Assembly (NCBI GenBank): GCA_023664265.1
Contig: JAMPFV010000025.1
Span: 1 to 38,997, forward strand
Direction: 5' to 3'
Source of the DNA: Roseburia sp.
GTDB taxonomy: Bacteria > Bacillota > Clostridia > Lachnospirales > Lachnospiraceae
Length of the DNA stretch: 38,997 bases
Both the position numbers and the translations under genes were made by a program. This document shows positions 32,576 through 38,997 of the stretch, piece by piece. Each line of letters starts with the position of its first letter. Position 1 is the first letter of the stretch. The notes beneath the pieces were generated by a model. The model saw only the letters and a list, made by a program, of their open reading frames with translations, was not told where the DNA came from and ran no database searches.

Positions 32576-32666
32576 GGAGAGTTATCGAAGTGGTCATAAC
32601 GAGCTGCACTCGAAATGCAGTGGTCCTTTATTGGGCACGTGGGTTCGAATCCCATACTCTCCGCCA
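32576..32666 (+). tRNA. tRNA-Ser (anticodon CGA)
   Basis: The acceptor arms GGAGAGT and ACTCTCC, discriminator G and encoded CCA frame a 91-nt class II tRNA. The anticodon stem-loop GCTGCA-CTCGAAA-TGCAGT gives anticodon CGA, reading the UCG serine codon. A long variable arm (TGGTCCTTTATTGGGCA) and T-arm GGGTTCGAATCCC complete it. It has its own promoter and terminator and stands alone. Confidence 0.95.
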
Positions 32667-32684
32667 GCAATCTCAGCCTGTGAG

Positions 32685-32709
32685 CGTGCCGCGCTTGCGG
32701 GCTTTTTTG
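32685..32709 (+). terminator. Terminator of tRNA-Ser
   Basis: GTGCCGC and GCGGGC form a short stem around GCTT, followed by TTTTTT, starting about 20 bp after the CCA end. Confidence 0.75.
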
Positions 32710-32775
32710 ATGTCGCGGCTGTTTTTGGGAAAAACTTTATTTGGGATACTTTATCGTTGGAAAATGATTTCCATG

Positions 32776-32804
32776 TTGCCCTTTTGCTTTTTGTATGCTA
32801 ATAT
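32776..32804 (+). promoter_or_regulatory. Promoter of stp-prkC-rsgA
   Basis: TTGCCC (32776-32781) and TAATAT (32799-32804) are 17 bp apart, about 60 bp upstream of the phosphatase start. Confidence 0.6.
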
Positions 32805-32864
32805 TGATAAGATGTGAGAAGTGTTTTCGGAGACCGATGCACCAAAGAGACAGGAGGAGAACCG

Positions 32865-33605
32865 GTGAAAGTATTTTCGATAACGGACGTCGGAAGAAGG
32901 CGGGAATTGAATGAAGACTATCTGTATACTTCGGATAAGCCTGTTGGGAATCTGCCGAATCTTTTTATGGTTGCGGACGGCATGGGCGGACACAATGCGG
33001 GGGACTTCGCTTCCAAGCACACGATTGAGAAGGTCGTGGAGGTAATCGAGGGCCTCAGGGACGAGCATGACTCCGAGAACATTATTCAGAGAGCGATAGA
33101 CGAAGCAAATTCATATATATATAAGCTGTCGAAGGGAGACGGAGCTCTCAAGGGAATGGGGACGACTCTCGTTGCCGCGACGTGCCAGGGAAATACGGTG
33201 CTCGTGGCGAATGTAGGCGACAGCAGAATGTATGTTGTCAATGATTTTATCACGCAGATTACAACCGATCATTCCCTCGTGGAGGAGATGATCAATCTCG
33301 GCGGAATCGACAGGGAAACAGCCAGGACACATCCGGACAAGAATATCATCACACGCGCTGTCGGTGTGAAGGAGTATGTGATTGTGGACTTTTTTGAGGT
33401 TCATATCGGAGACAGGGAGAATCTCCTGCTCTGTACGGATGGACTTACCAACATGCTGAAGGATGAGGAGATACATCGGATTATCGTAAACAGTACGGAT
33501 ATCAGTGAGGCCGGCAGGAAGCTGATAGCAGCCGCGAATGAAAAGGGCGGGCGTGATAATATAGCAGTGGTTCTGGTGGAGCCGCATGGAGGTCAGAATG
33601 ATTAA
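32865..33605 (+). CDS. stp: PP2C-type serine/threonine phosphatase
   Basis: This 246-residue PPM/PP2C phosphatase removes phosphates placed by the neighbouring PASTA kinase. Metal-binding aspartates lie in NEDYLYT, FMVADGMGGHNAG, LLCTDGLTN and GGRDNIAVVL, and GDSRMYV and RAVG are the other family motifs. It starts with GTG at 32865, preceded by CAGGAGGAGA; an in-frame upstream start at 32814 has no ribosome site. Its last 8 bp overlap the kinase gene, so the two products are made together. Confidence 0.94.
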   Translation: MKVFSITDVGRRRELNEDYLYTSDKPVGNLPNLFMVADGMGGHNAGDFASKHTIEKVVEVIEGLRDEHDSENIIQRAIDEANSYIYKLSKGDGALKGMGTTLVAATCQGNTVLVANVGDSRMYVVNDFITQITTDHSLVEEMINLGGIDRETARTHPDKNIITRAVGVKEYVIVDFFEVHIGDRENLLLCTDGLTNMLKDEEIHRIIVNSTDISEAGRKLIAAANEKGGRDNIAVVLVEPHGGQND

Positions 33606-36003
33606 GTTAGGAATGGTGATAGGCGACCGCTATGAGATGCTGGAAAAAATCGGCACCGGCGGGATGTCTGATGTATATAAGGCAAAAGACCGGAAGCTCA
33701 ACCGCTTTGTGGCGGTTAAGATATTGAAGCAGGAATTTTCCGAGAACAGGAATTTCGTATCCAAATTCAGGGTCGAGGCGCAGGCGGCGGCGGGGCTGAT
33801 GCATCCCAACATCGTAAACGTCTATGACGTGGGCGAGGACGATACCATACATTACATAGTAATGGAGCTTGTGGAGGGGATTACACTTAAAAAATACATT
33901 GAGAAGAAGGTGCGGCTGTCCACCAAGGAGGCCATCAGCATCGCGATTCAGGTGGCGATGGGAATTGAGGCGGCGCACAACAACCATATTATTCATAGAG
34001 ACATAAAGCCCCAGAACATCATTATTTCCAAGGAGGGCAAGGTAAAGGTAACGGATTTCGGAATCGCGAAGGCGGCCTCGAGCAATACCATTACCTCCAA
34101 TGTGATGGGTTCCGTGCACTATACCTCGCCGGAGCAGGCGCGGGGCGGCTTCTCGGACGAGAAGAGCGATATTTATTCCATGGGAATCACGCTGTTTGAG
34201 ATGATCACGGGCAGAGTACCGTTTAACGGGGATACCACGGTATCGGTGGCCATCAAGCATATTCAGGATCCGATGCCGACGCCGCGGGAGTTTGTTCCCG
34301 AGATACCGGTGAGCGTTGAGAACATTATAATGAAATGCACTCAGAAGAATCCGGACAGACGCTATCAGAACATGGGAGACATGATACGGGATTTGAAGCA
34401 TTCGCTGATAAATCCGGACGACGCCATCGCGCAGGTGGATACGGCTGACGAGGTGGGACAGACGCAGGTGATGGTGCCGGAGCAGCAGACGCCGCCGATG
34501 CCCGCGGTTTTGGAGACCGTGTGGGAAGATCGGGTTCCAAGGCGCGAATCGTACGCGGAGGAGGAGGATTTGCAGGCCATTCCGAATCAGGTCAAGCCCG
34601 CGAAGCGGCGCGCGGACGGCAATACGGCGTCACAGGATTACTATGAGGAGCCTTACGAGGAAGCCTACAGAGATACCTATAGGGAGGGGAAGCGTTCGTC
34701 CGGAGGCGGCGCGAAGAAAAACGCTTCCAATACAAAGAACACAGGAAAAAATGCAGGCAGTAAAAAGGCGGCGAATAAAAAGGCCGCAAACAAAAACAGC
34801 GCCAAGAGGAACCGGGAATACGAATATTATGAGGATACCGGAGTGAATCGCCAGAATATCAGAAATTCGGACTATGAGGAGGAGCGCAGCTATTATAATG
34901 ATGAGTATGATTATAATCCCAAGGCGGAGGGGATAAGAACCGTGTTTACCATAATCGCGGCGGTTGTTATCGGCTGTATCCTGCTTTATTTTGTCGGTCA
35001 GGCGACCGGATTGTTTGAGCAGATTGATTCCTCGATAAACGGGGACACGAATACGGAGGAGGAGGTCAAGCGGGCGGTTATGCCGGAATTTGCCGGAAAG
35101 GATGCCGGCGAGGTGCAAAAGGCTCTGAATGAGGCGGGTCTTGGCTATAAGACCACCTATGTGGAGTCCAATGAGTACGACAAGAATATCGTGATTTCGG
35201 CGGCGCTTGAGGACGGACAGACGGTGCTGGCGAGGGACAAAATCCTGCTGAACACCACAATCGTGCTGACAGTGAGCGCCGGTGCGGACGGCATCAATGT
35301 GCCGCCGGTTGTCGGCCTGTCGGAGGCGGAGGGAACGGCAACGCTTGTCGCGGAGGGCTTTACGGTCAACAAGCAGGAGGGATTCTCCACGGAATACGCG
35401 AAGGGAACCATTGTCTCACAATCTCCGGAGGGAAATTCACTGGCGGCGATTGCTTCTGAGATTACGATTGTAATCAGCATGGGCGGCGAGAGCGTGGAGA
35501 TTCCCATGCCGAATGTTCTGGGCAACTCCGAGGAGGCCGCAATCAGCGTGCTTGAGGCGGCAGGGCTTACGGTGGGCGAGATTGAGGAATCCTACAGTGC
35601 GGAGTACCCGGCAGGGCAGGTCTGCTATCAGAGCTATGAGGCCGGTGTTACCGTGAATCAGGACGCGGTTGTCGATTTAAAAATCAGCATTGGGGTTGAG
35701 ACGGCGACCTACAACTGCAATCTGGCGATACAGGCGCCGGAGGACTATGTCGGCGGAAACGCGGAGGTCATTCTCACGACCGCGGACGGCACGACACGGC
35801 TTTGGTATTCCAATACGGTAACCTCCTTTCCCGTGGCGATTAATCTGAGCGGATTTTCCAGCTCCAGCGCATACGGTATCGTGACGATTACTTATGTGAA
35901 GAATGTTCCGCAGTCGGTGACGGACGCGGACGGCAACGTGACGACGCAGATGGTTCAGGAGGTTGCGCAGAAGCAGGAGAACGTACAGTTTACAAAGAAT
36001 TAG
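33598..36003 (+). CDS. prkC: PASTA-domain serine/threonine protein kinase
   Basis: This 801-residue membrane kinase senses muropeptides and controls wall metabolism. The kinase domain (about 9-270) has IGTGGMSDVYKAKD, the ATP lysine K41 in VAVKILK, HRDIKPQN (133-140), DFGIAKA and SPEQARGG. A long linker (about 280-445) is rich in tyrosine, lysine, asparagine and acidic residues. A single membrane helix near 446-470 follows (TVFTIIAAVVIGCILLYFVG). The outside part carries three PASTA repeats, starting near VMPEFAGKDAGEV, INVPPVVGLSEAE and IPMPNVLGNSEEA, and ends with an extra beta-rich domain. ATG 33598 lies five bases after GGAGG. Confidence 0.95.
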   Translation: MIKLGMVIGDRYEMLEKIGTGGMSDVYKAKDRKLNRFVAVKILKQEFSENRNFVSKFRVEAQAAAGLMHPNIVNVYDVGEDDTIHYIVMELVEGITLKKYIEKKVRLSTKEAISIAIQVAMGIEAAHNNHIIHRDIKPQNIIISKEGKVKVTDFGIAKAASSNTITSNVMGSVHYTSPEQARGGFSDEKSDIYSMGITLFEMITGRVPFNGDTTVSVAIKHIQDPMPTPREFVPEIPVSVENIIMKCTQKNPDRRYQNMGDMIRDLKHSLINPDDAIAQVDTADEVGQTQVMVPEQQTPPMPAVLETVWEDRVPRRESYAEEEDLQAIPNQVKPAKRRADGNTASQDYYEEPYEEAYRDTYREGKRSSGGGAKKNASNTKNTGKNAGSKKAANKKAANKNSAKRNREYEYYEDTGVNRQNIRNSDYEEERSYYNDEYDYNPKAEGIRTVFTIIAAVVIGCILLYFVGQATGLFEQIDSSINGDTNTEEEVKRAVMPEFAGKDAGEVQKALNEAGLGYKTTYVESNEYDKNIVISAALEDGQTVLARDKILLNTTIVLTVSAGADGINVPPVVGLSEAEGTATLVAEGFTVNKQEGFSTEYAKGTIVSQSPEGNSLAAIASEITIVISMGGESVEIPMPNVLGNSEEAAISVLEAAGLTVGEIEESYSAEYPAGQVCYQSYEAGVTVNQDAVVDLKISIGVETATYNCNLAIQAPEDYVGGNAEVILTTADGTTRLWYSNTVTSFPVAINLSGFSSSSAYGIVTITYVKNVPQSVTDADGNVTTQMVQEVAQKQENVQFTKN

Positions 36004-36013
36004 GAAGTAGCGG

Positions 36014-36898
36014 ATGCATGGAAAGATTGTGAAGGGAATTGCCGGCTTTTACTATGTGCATGTTGCCGGCGGGGCGATATATGAATGCAAGGCGAAGGGA
36101 ATTTTCCGCAGGGAAAATCTCAAGCCGCTTGTCGGAGACGACGTGACGATAGAGATAACGGACGCGAAGGACTGTGAGGGGAATATTATGGAGATACTTC
36201 CGCGCAGGAGCGCGTTGATTCGTCCCGCGGTAGCCAATGTCGGGCAGGCGCTGTTAATCTTTTCCGTCACAAGACCGGAGCCGAATTACAGCCTGTTGGA
36301 CCGCTTTCTGATTATGATGCGCAGACAGGGGCTTGACTGCATTCTGTGCTTTAACAAGAAGGATATCGCCACACCGGAGGAGTGCGCGGCGATAGCGGAG
36401 ATTTATCGGGAAAGCGGACACAAGGTTCTGTTTGTCAGCGCCTTGGAAAACGATGGGATAGACGAGCTGCGGGAGCTGCTTGCCGGAAAGACGACGACGG
36501 TGGCGGGCCCCAGCGGCGTCGGCAAGTCCTCCATTGTCAACTGCCTGCAGAAAGACAGGGAGATGGAAATCGGAGCCATCAGCGAGAGGATTGCGCGCGG
36601 GAAACACACGACGCGGCATTCGGAGCTGATAAGCGTCTCGGAGGATACCTACATTATGGATACGCCGGGATTCAGCTCATTGTCGCTGTTTGATACAGGG
36701 AGCGGGGAGCTCAAGCGGTTTTATCCGGAGTTTGCCCCCTATGAGGCGCAGTGCCGCTTTCAGACCTGCGCGCATATACATGAGCCGGTCTGCGGGGTGA
36801 AGCAGGCCTTGGCGGAGGGACTTGTCAGTCCGGTGCGGTATCGCAATTATGTCGCTTTTTATGAGGAACTGAGAGAAAAAGAAAAGAGGAAAGTGTGA
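36014..36898 (+). CDS. rsgA: Ribosome small-subunit-dependent GTPase A
   Basis: This 294-residue circularly permuted GTPase helps mature the 30S subunit. An OB-fold N-terminus is followed by the G4 motif NKKD (about 115-118), which comes before the G1 loop GPSGVGKSS near 165, the signature of the permuted order. G3 is DTPGFSS. The zinc finger CRFQTCAHIHEPVC lies near 246-259. It starts 10 bp after the kinase stop, with AGGAAG upstream. In many Firmicutes rsgA follows prkC and rpe comes next, as here. Confidence 0.95.
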   Translation: MHGKIVKGIAGFYYVHVAGGAIYECKAKGIFRRENLKPLVGDDVTIEITDAKDCEGNIMEILPRRSALIRPAVANVGQALLIFSVTRPEPNYSLLDRFLIMMRRQGLDCILCFNKKDIATPEECAAIAEIYRESGHKVLFVSALENDGIDELRELLAGKTTTVAGPSGVGKSSIVNCLQKDREMEIGAISERIARGKHTTRHSELISVSEDTYIMDTPGFSSLSLFDTGSGELKRFYPEFAPYEAQCRFQTCAHIHEPVCGVKQALAEGLVSPVRYRNYVAFYEELREKEKRKV

Positions 36899-36965
36899 GA
36901 AGAACTTCTGCAAAGGTTGTTTTTTCATTTCTGTTTGAGCCGCCAAAGCGGCATGGAGGATGAAT

Positions 36966-37613
36966 ATGAATTACTTGGCACCGTCAATACTGGCAGCAGA
37001 TTTCTGCGAGCTTGGCGCACAGCTTGATATCGTAAACCGCTCGGGGGTGCAATATCTTCATATTGATGTGATGGACGGAATGTTTGTGCCTTCCATCTCC
37101 TTTGGAATGCCGGTGCTGGCCTGTGTGAGGAAGCGGACGAAGCTCTTTCTGGATGTGCACATGATGGTCGAGCAGCCGCAGCGCTATGTCGAGGAAATGA
37201 TTCGACTTGGCGCGGACGGCATAACAATCCATACGGAGGCGTGCGACTGTGTGGCGGACACGCTGGGGATGATCCGGCGGCTCGGCGCAAAGACGGGGCT
37301 TGCCATCAGCCCCGAAACGCCTGTCAGCGCGCTGCTCCCCTATATGGATATGGTCGATATGGTGCTGATTATGACGGTGCGGCCCGGCTTTGGCGGACAG
37401 AAGTACATGATGCCGTGCATGGACAAGATAAGGGAAATCCGCAGCGTGATAAATGCGGAGTATCCGGAGGTGAAAGTGCAGATTGACGGGGGTGTGCTGC
37501 TTGAGAACGTGAAGGCCAATCTGGAGGCGGGCGCCAATGTCATTGTGTGTGGCTCCGCGGTTTTTCACGGGGATATTGAAGAGAATATTAAGCGGTTTTT
37601 GGAGTTTATGTAA
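36966..37613 (+). CDS. rpe: Ribulose-phosphate 3-epimerase
   Basis: This 215-residue TIM-barrel enzyme interconverts ribulose-5-phosphate and xylulose-5-phosphate in the pentose phosphate pathway. Family motifs are PSILAADF, LHIDVMDG (metal H32, D34), LDVHMMVEQP, MTVRPGFGGQ and VQIDGGV (catalytic Asp). GGAGG sits six bases before ATG 36966; an ATG at 36960 touches that site directly and is unlikely. A small hairpin (GCCGC/GCGGC) lies just upstream in the 67-bp gap after rsgA. Confidence 0.95.
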   Translation: MNYLAPSILAADFCELGAQLDIVNRSGVQYLHIDVMDGMFVPSISFGMPVLACVRKRTKLFLDVHMMVEQPQRYVEEMIRLGADGITIHTEACDCVADTLGMIRRLGAKTGLAISPETPVSALLPYMDMVDMVLIMTVRPGFGGQKYMMPCMDKIREIRSVINAEYPEVKVQIDGGVLLENVKANLEAGANVIVCGSAVFHGDIEENIKRFLEFM

Positions 37614-37681
37614 TGCGGATAAAGCCAAGTGCGTTATCATGTGGTCTGTAAGGCATGAATAAAGCCGAAAGGAGGTCACAT

Positions 37682-38545
37682 ATGGAAATCAGGGTTCTTC
37701 GCTATTTTCTGACGGTAGTCAGGGAAGAAAGCATTACAAAGGCGGCAGAGGCTTTGCATATTACACAGCCAACCCTTTCCCGCCAGCTTGCGCAGATGGA
37801 GGAAGAGATTGGTGTCAGGTTGTTTGACAGGGGGACACGGAAGATACGGCTGACGAATGAAGGTCTCCTGCTCCGCCGCCGGGCAGAGGAAATTTTACAG
37901 TTGGTTGATAAAACAGAAAAAGAATTGGTAGAGCAGGAAGAACAGGTAGAGGGAAAGATTTCTATTGGATGCGGGGAAGTTGCTTCCGTGCAGATGCTCC
38001 CGGATCTGATTCGGAATTTCCATCAGAAATACCCTCTTGTTACTTTTGAACTGTTTACGGCGACAGCGGATATGGTAAAAGAGCAGATGGATAAGGGACT
38101 GCTTGATTTAGGATTGCTCTTGGGGCCAACCCCGATGGGGAAATATGAGTTTATCCGCCTGGGTATGAAAGAAAGATGGGTAGTTTTGATACCGCCGGAT
38201 GATCCGCTTGCAGGAAAAAAGTATGTCACGGCAGGCGAATTGGCGGACCTGCCGCTGATTCTTCCGCGGCGAATGCAGGTGCAGAGCGAGCTGGCAAGCT
38301 GGTTTGGGGACTATTATAAAAATCTGAATATCCTGTTTACCGGTAACCTGAGTACCAACGGTGCGGTCATGGTAAGCAGGGGGCTGGCATATTCTTTAGT
38401 CATTGAGGGTGCGGTTCCTTTTTGGGATTCATCAAAGATTGTCTGCCGGCCGCTGTATCCGGAACTTATGGCAACGTGTGTTCTGGCATGGAAACCCATA
38501 AAAACTAAGTATTTGATATGTATTGGGCATATGATTATAATGTAA
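37682..38545 (+). CDS. LysR-family transcriptional regulator
   Basis: This 287-residue regulator has the winged helix-turn-helix at the start (EESITKAAEALHITQPTLSR) and the effector-binding domain from about 90 (ISIGCGEVASVQMLPDLIR). The last 15-20 residues (KPIKTKYLICIGHMIIM) do not resemble the usual end of the effector domain, so the 3' end may be altered. The ATG follows AAAGGAGG by eight bases. The gene is more AT-rich than its neighbours and borders mobile-element debris, which suggests transfer. Its target genes are not in the window; a divergent partner is absent because rpe lies upstream on the same strand. Confidence 0.9.
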   Translation: MEIRVLRYFLTVVREESITKAAEALHITQPTLSRQLAQMEEEIGVRLFDRGTRKIRLTNEGLLLRRRAEEILQLVDKTEKELVEQEEQVEGKISIGCGEVASVQMLPDLIRNFHQKYPLVTFELFTATADMVKEQMDKGLLDLGLLLGPTPMGKYEFIRLGMKERWVVLIPPDDPLAGKKYVTAGELADLPLILPRRMQVQSELASWFGDYYKNLNILFTGNLSTNGAVMVSRGLAYSLVIEGAVPFWDSSKIVCRPLYPELMATCVLAWKPIKTKYLICIGHMIIM

Positions 38546-38587
38546 GTGCAGGGATGAGGCAGGCAGCTTCGGAACCGCACTTACATT
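38539..38587 (+). terminator. Inverted repeat across the LysR stop codon
   Basis: AATGTAAGTGC (38539-38549) and GCACTTACATT (38577-38587) are exact 11-bp reverse complements with a 27-bp loop, followed by GTTGTATTT. It may be a weak terminator; the T-content afterwards is low. Confidence 0.45.
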
Positions 38588-38634
38588 GTTGTATTTAAGG
38601 GATGCCGTTTTATGGAGACGGATATTTATGCGCG

Positions 38635-38690
38635 TGTCATAGCAGTAAACTGCTCTGACATGGAGGATTAAAATGAGAGAAGATGCGTGA
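38635..38690 (+). pseudogene. Hairpin, ribosome site and cut-off ORF start
   Basis: TGTCATAGCAGT/ACTGCTCTGACA forms a hairpin (one internal mismatch loop) followed by GGAGG and ATG at 38673. The frame encodes only MREDA before TGA. The well-formed start signals with a five-codon frame suggest the 5' end of a gene whose body was removed by the insertion or deletion next to it. Confidence 0.45.
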
Positions 38691-38740
38691 TGAAGAATGG
38701 AACATTCCTGTAATTCAGAAATAATGCCAATTGAATAAAA

Positions 38741-38814
38741 AGAAACCTCTGATGTATGATTAGAGTGTTCAACTTGGCGGTTGAAAATAAACACTTAAAT
38801 CAACGGAGGTTTCT
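38741..38814 (+). other. Structured leader of an IS110-type element
   Basis: AGAAACCTC (38741-38749) pairs with GAGGTTTCT (38806-38814). Inside, TTA-G-AGTGTT pairs with AACACTTAA, and TTCAAC/GTTGAA (38768-38785) forms a loop TTGGCG. The last arm overlaps the GGAGG before the transposase ATG. IS110 elements encode their bridge RNA in such non-coding ends, but this region is short and the assignment is an inference. Confidence 0.4.
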
Positions 38815-38818
38815 AACA

Positions 38819-38866
38819 ATGAATTTAACACAGAATGACAGGCTAAAGCAAACTATACGGCGATAA
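38819..38866 (+). pseudogene. Start of an IS110-type transposase (fragment)
   Basis: ATG 38819 has GGAGG upstream and encodes MNLTQNDRLKQ. From memory this resembles the first residues of IS110-family transposases of gut Firmicutes (M-x-LTQNE-x-L). The frame then runs into unrelated DNA and stops at 38864-38866. Only about 11 residues of a 400-residue protein remain. The match is short, so confidence is limited. Confidence 0.5.
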
Positions 38867-38997
38867 CCATGCTTGCCAACTCGGAGCTTGTGGCACTCTT
38901 GAAACAGGCGAACACGGACAGTTCACGAATGGCAGAGGTGATTGGCGTGTCGGAGGCGCAGTTGCGCTTTGTAACCAACACGTCAAGCGGCATGGGG
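38851..38997 (+). pseudogene. VirB4-like conjugation ATPase fragment, running off the edge
   Basis: From 38851 an open frame reads NYTAITMLANSELVALLKQA and then SRMAEVIGVSEAQLRFVT to the window end. This resembles the region after the P-loop core in VirB4/TraE ATPases of Tn1549-like integrative elements, where an LANSE-x5-KQA segment precedes VTN-x-SG. There is no start codon of its own: the frame joins the IS110 fragment at about 38850, so the gene is 5'-truncated. What lies to the right is not visible. Confidence 0.5.

Noticed and set aside
32449..32670. Minus-strand ORF of 73 codons opposite the tRNA
   Set aside because: It is the complement of tRNA-Ser and its flank; such antisense ORFs are a common artefact of tRNA genes.

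Overview
The window looks like chromosomal DNA of an anaerobic Clostridium-class Firmicute, most likely a Lachnospiraceae member with a fairly GC-rich genome. The evidence is a SCIFF ranthipeptide with its radical-SAM maturase, a fused SecDF, a MurE with the meso-DAP-type DNPR motif, a TraX-family membrane protein, a PASTA-domain kinase, strong AGGAGG ribosome sites, and the gene order murE-priA-def-fmt-zinc peptidase-rsmB-rlmN-stp-prkC-rsgA-rpe. No computation or database search was run; all calls come from reading the sequence.

Layout. 1-3150: the end of an unknown gene, a terminator, a 5'-truncated ABC-transporter ATPase, its large FtsX-type permease, and a convergent small HTH regulator. 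3200-5830: hisS and nth behind a good promoter, then about 440 bp of tandem 65-bp repeats rich in palindromes. 5813-9623: a ComFB-family protein, then a peroxide-defence cluster: AhpC, an AhpF-like reductase with reordered domains, a DNA-deoxyinosine-type glycosylase and a Fur-family regulator. 9605-14500: accessory genes: a GH43 xylosidase with its own promoter and possible operator, a Nudix hydrolase, a secreted CHAP/NlpC-like protein, a PlsC-like acyltransferase, a decayed toxin-antitoxin pair and a Cu/Zn superoxide dismutase. 14550-19520: a lipoprotein with an internal duplication, a possible 25-codon ORF, SCIFF (scfA), a strong intergenic terminator, scfB, and secDF overlapping scfB. 19614-22838: TraX-like, acyl-ACP thioesterase and recJ. 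22839-23154: a non-coding stretch with a promoter-like motif and a perfect 17-bp hairpin. 23155-31573: murE, priA, def, fmt, a zinc peptidase with a -1 frameshift, rsmB and rlmN. 31607-32383 (minus): an exported protein of unknown function. 32576-32666: tRNA-Ser(CGA). 32865-37613: stp, prkC, rsgA and rpe. 37682-38997: a more AT-rich LysR regulator and a mosaic of mobile-element scars (a cut-off ORF, the start of an IS110-type transposase behind a foldable leader, and a VirB4-like fragment running off the edge).

How the genes fit together. Much of the window is housekeeping: translation (hisS, def, fmt, rsmB, rlmN, rsgA), DNA repair and replication restart (nth, glycosylase, recJ, priA), wall synthesis and its PASTA kinase/phosphatase control (murE, prkC, stp), and Sec export (secDF). 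Accessory genes sit between these blocks. The items most worth a second look are the scfA-terminator-scfB-secDF arrangement, the permuted AhpF, the 65-bp repeat array beside comFB, the unexplained hairpin locus after recJ, the homopolymer frameshift in the zinc peptidase, and the IS110/VirB4 scar with its structured leader. I did not find a clearly new multi-gene system; the best candidates are small-RNA or small-peptide scale.
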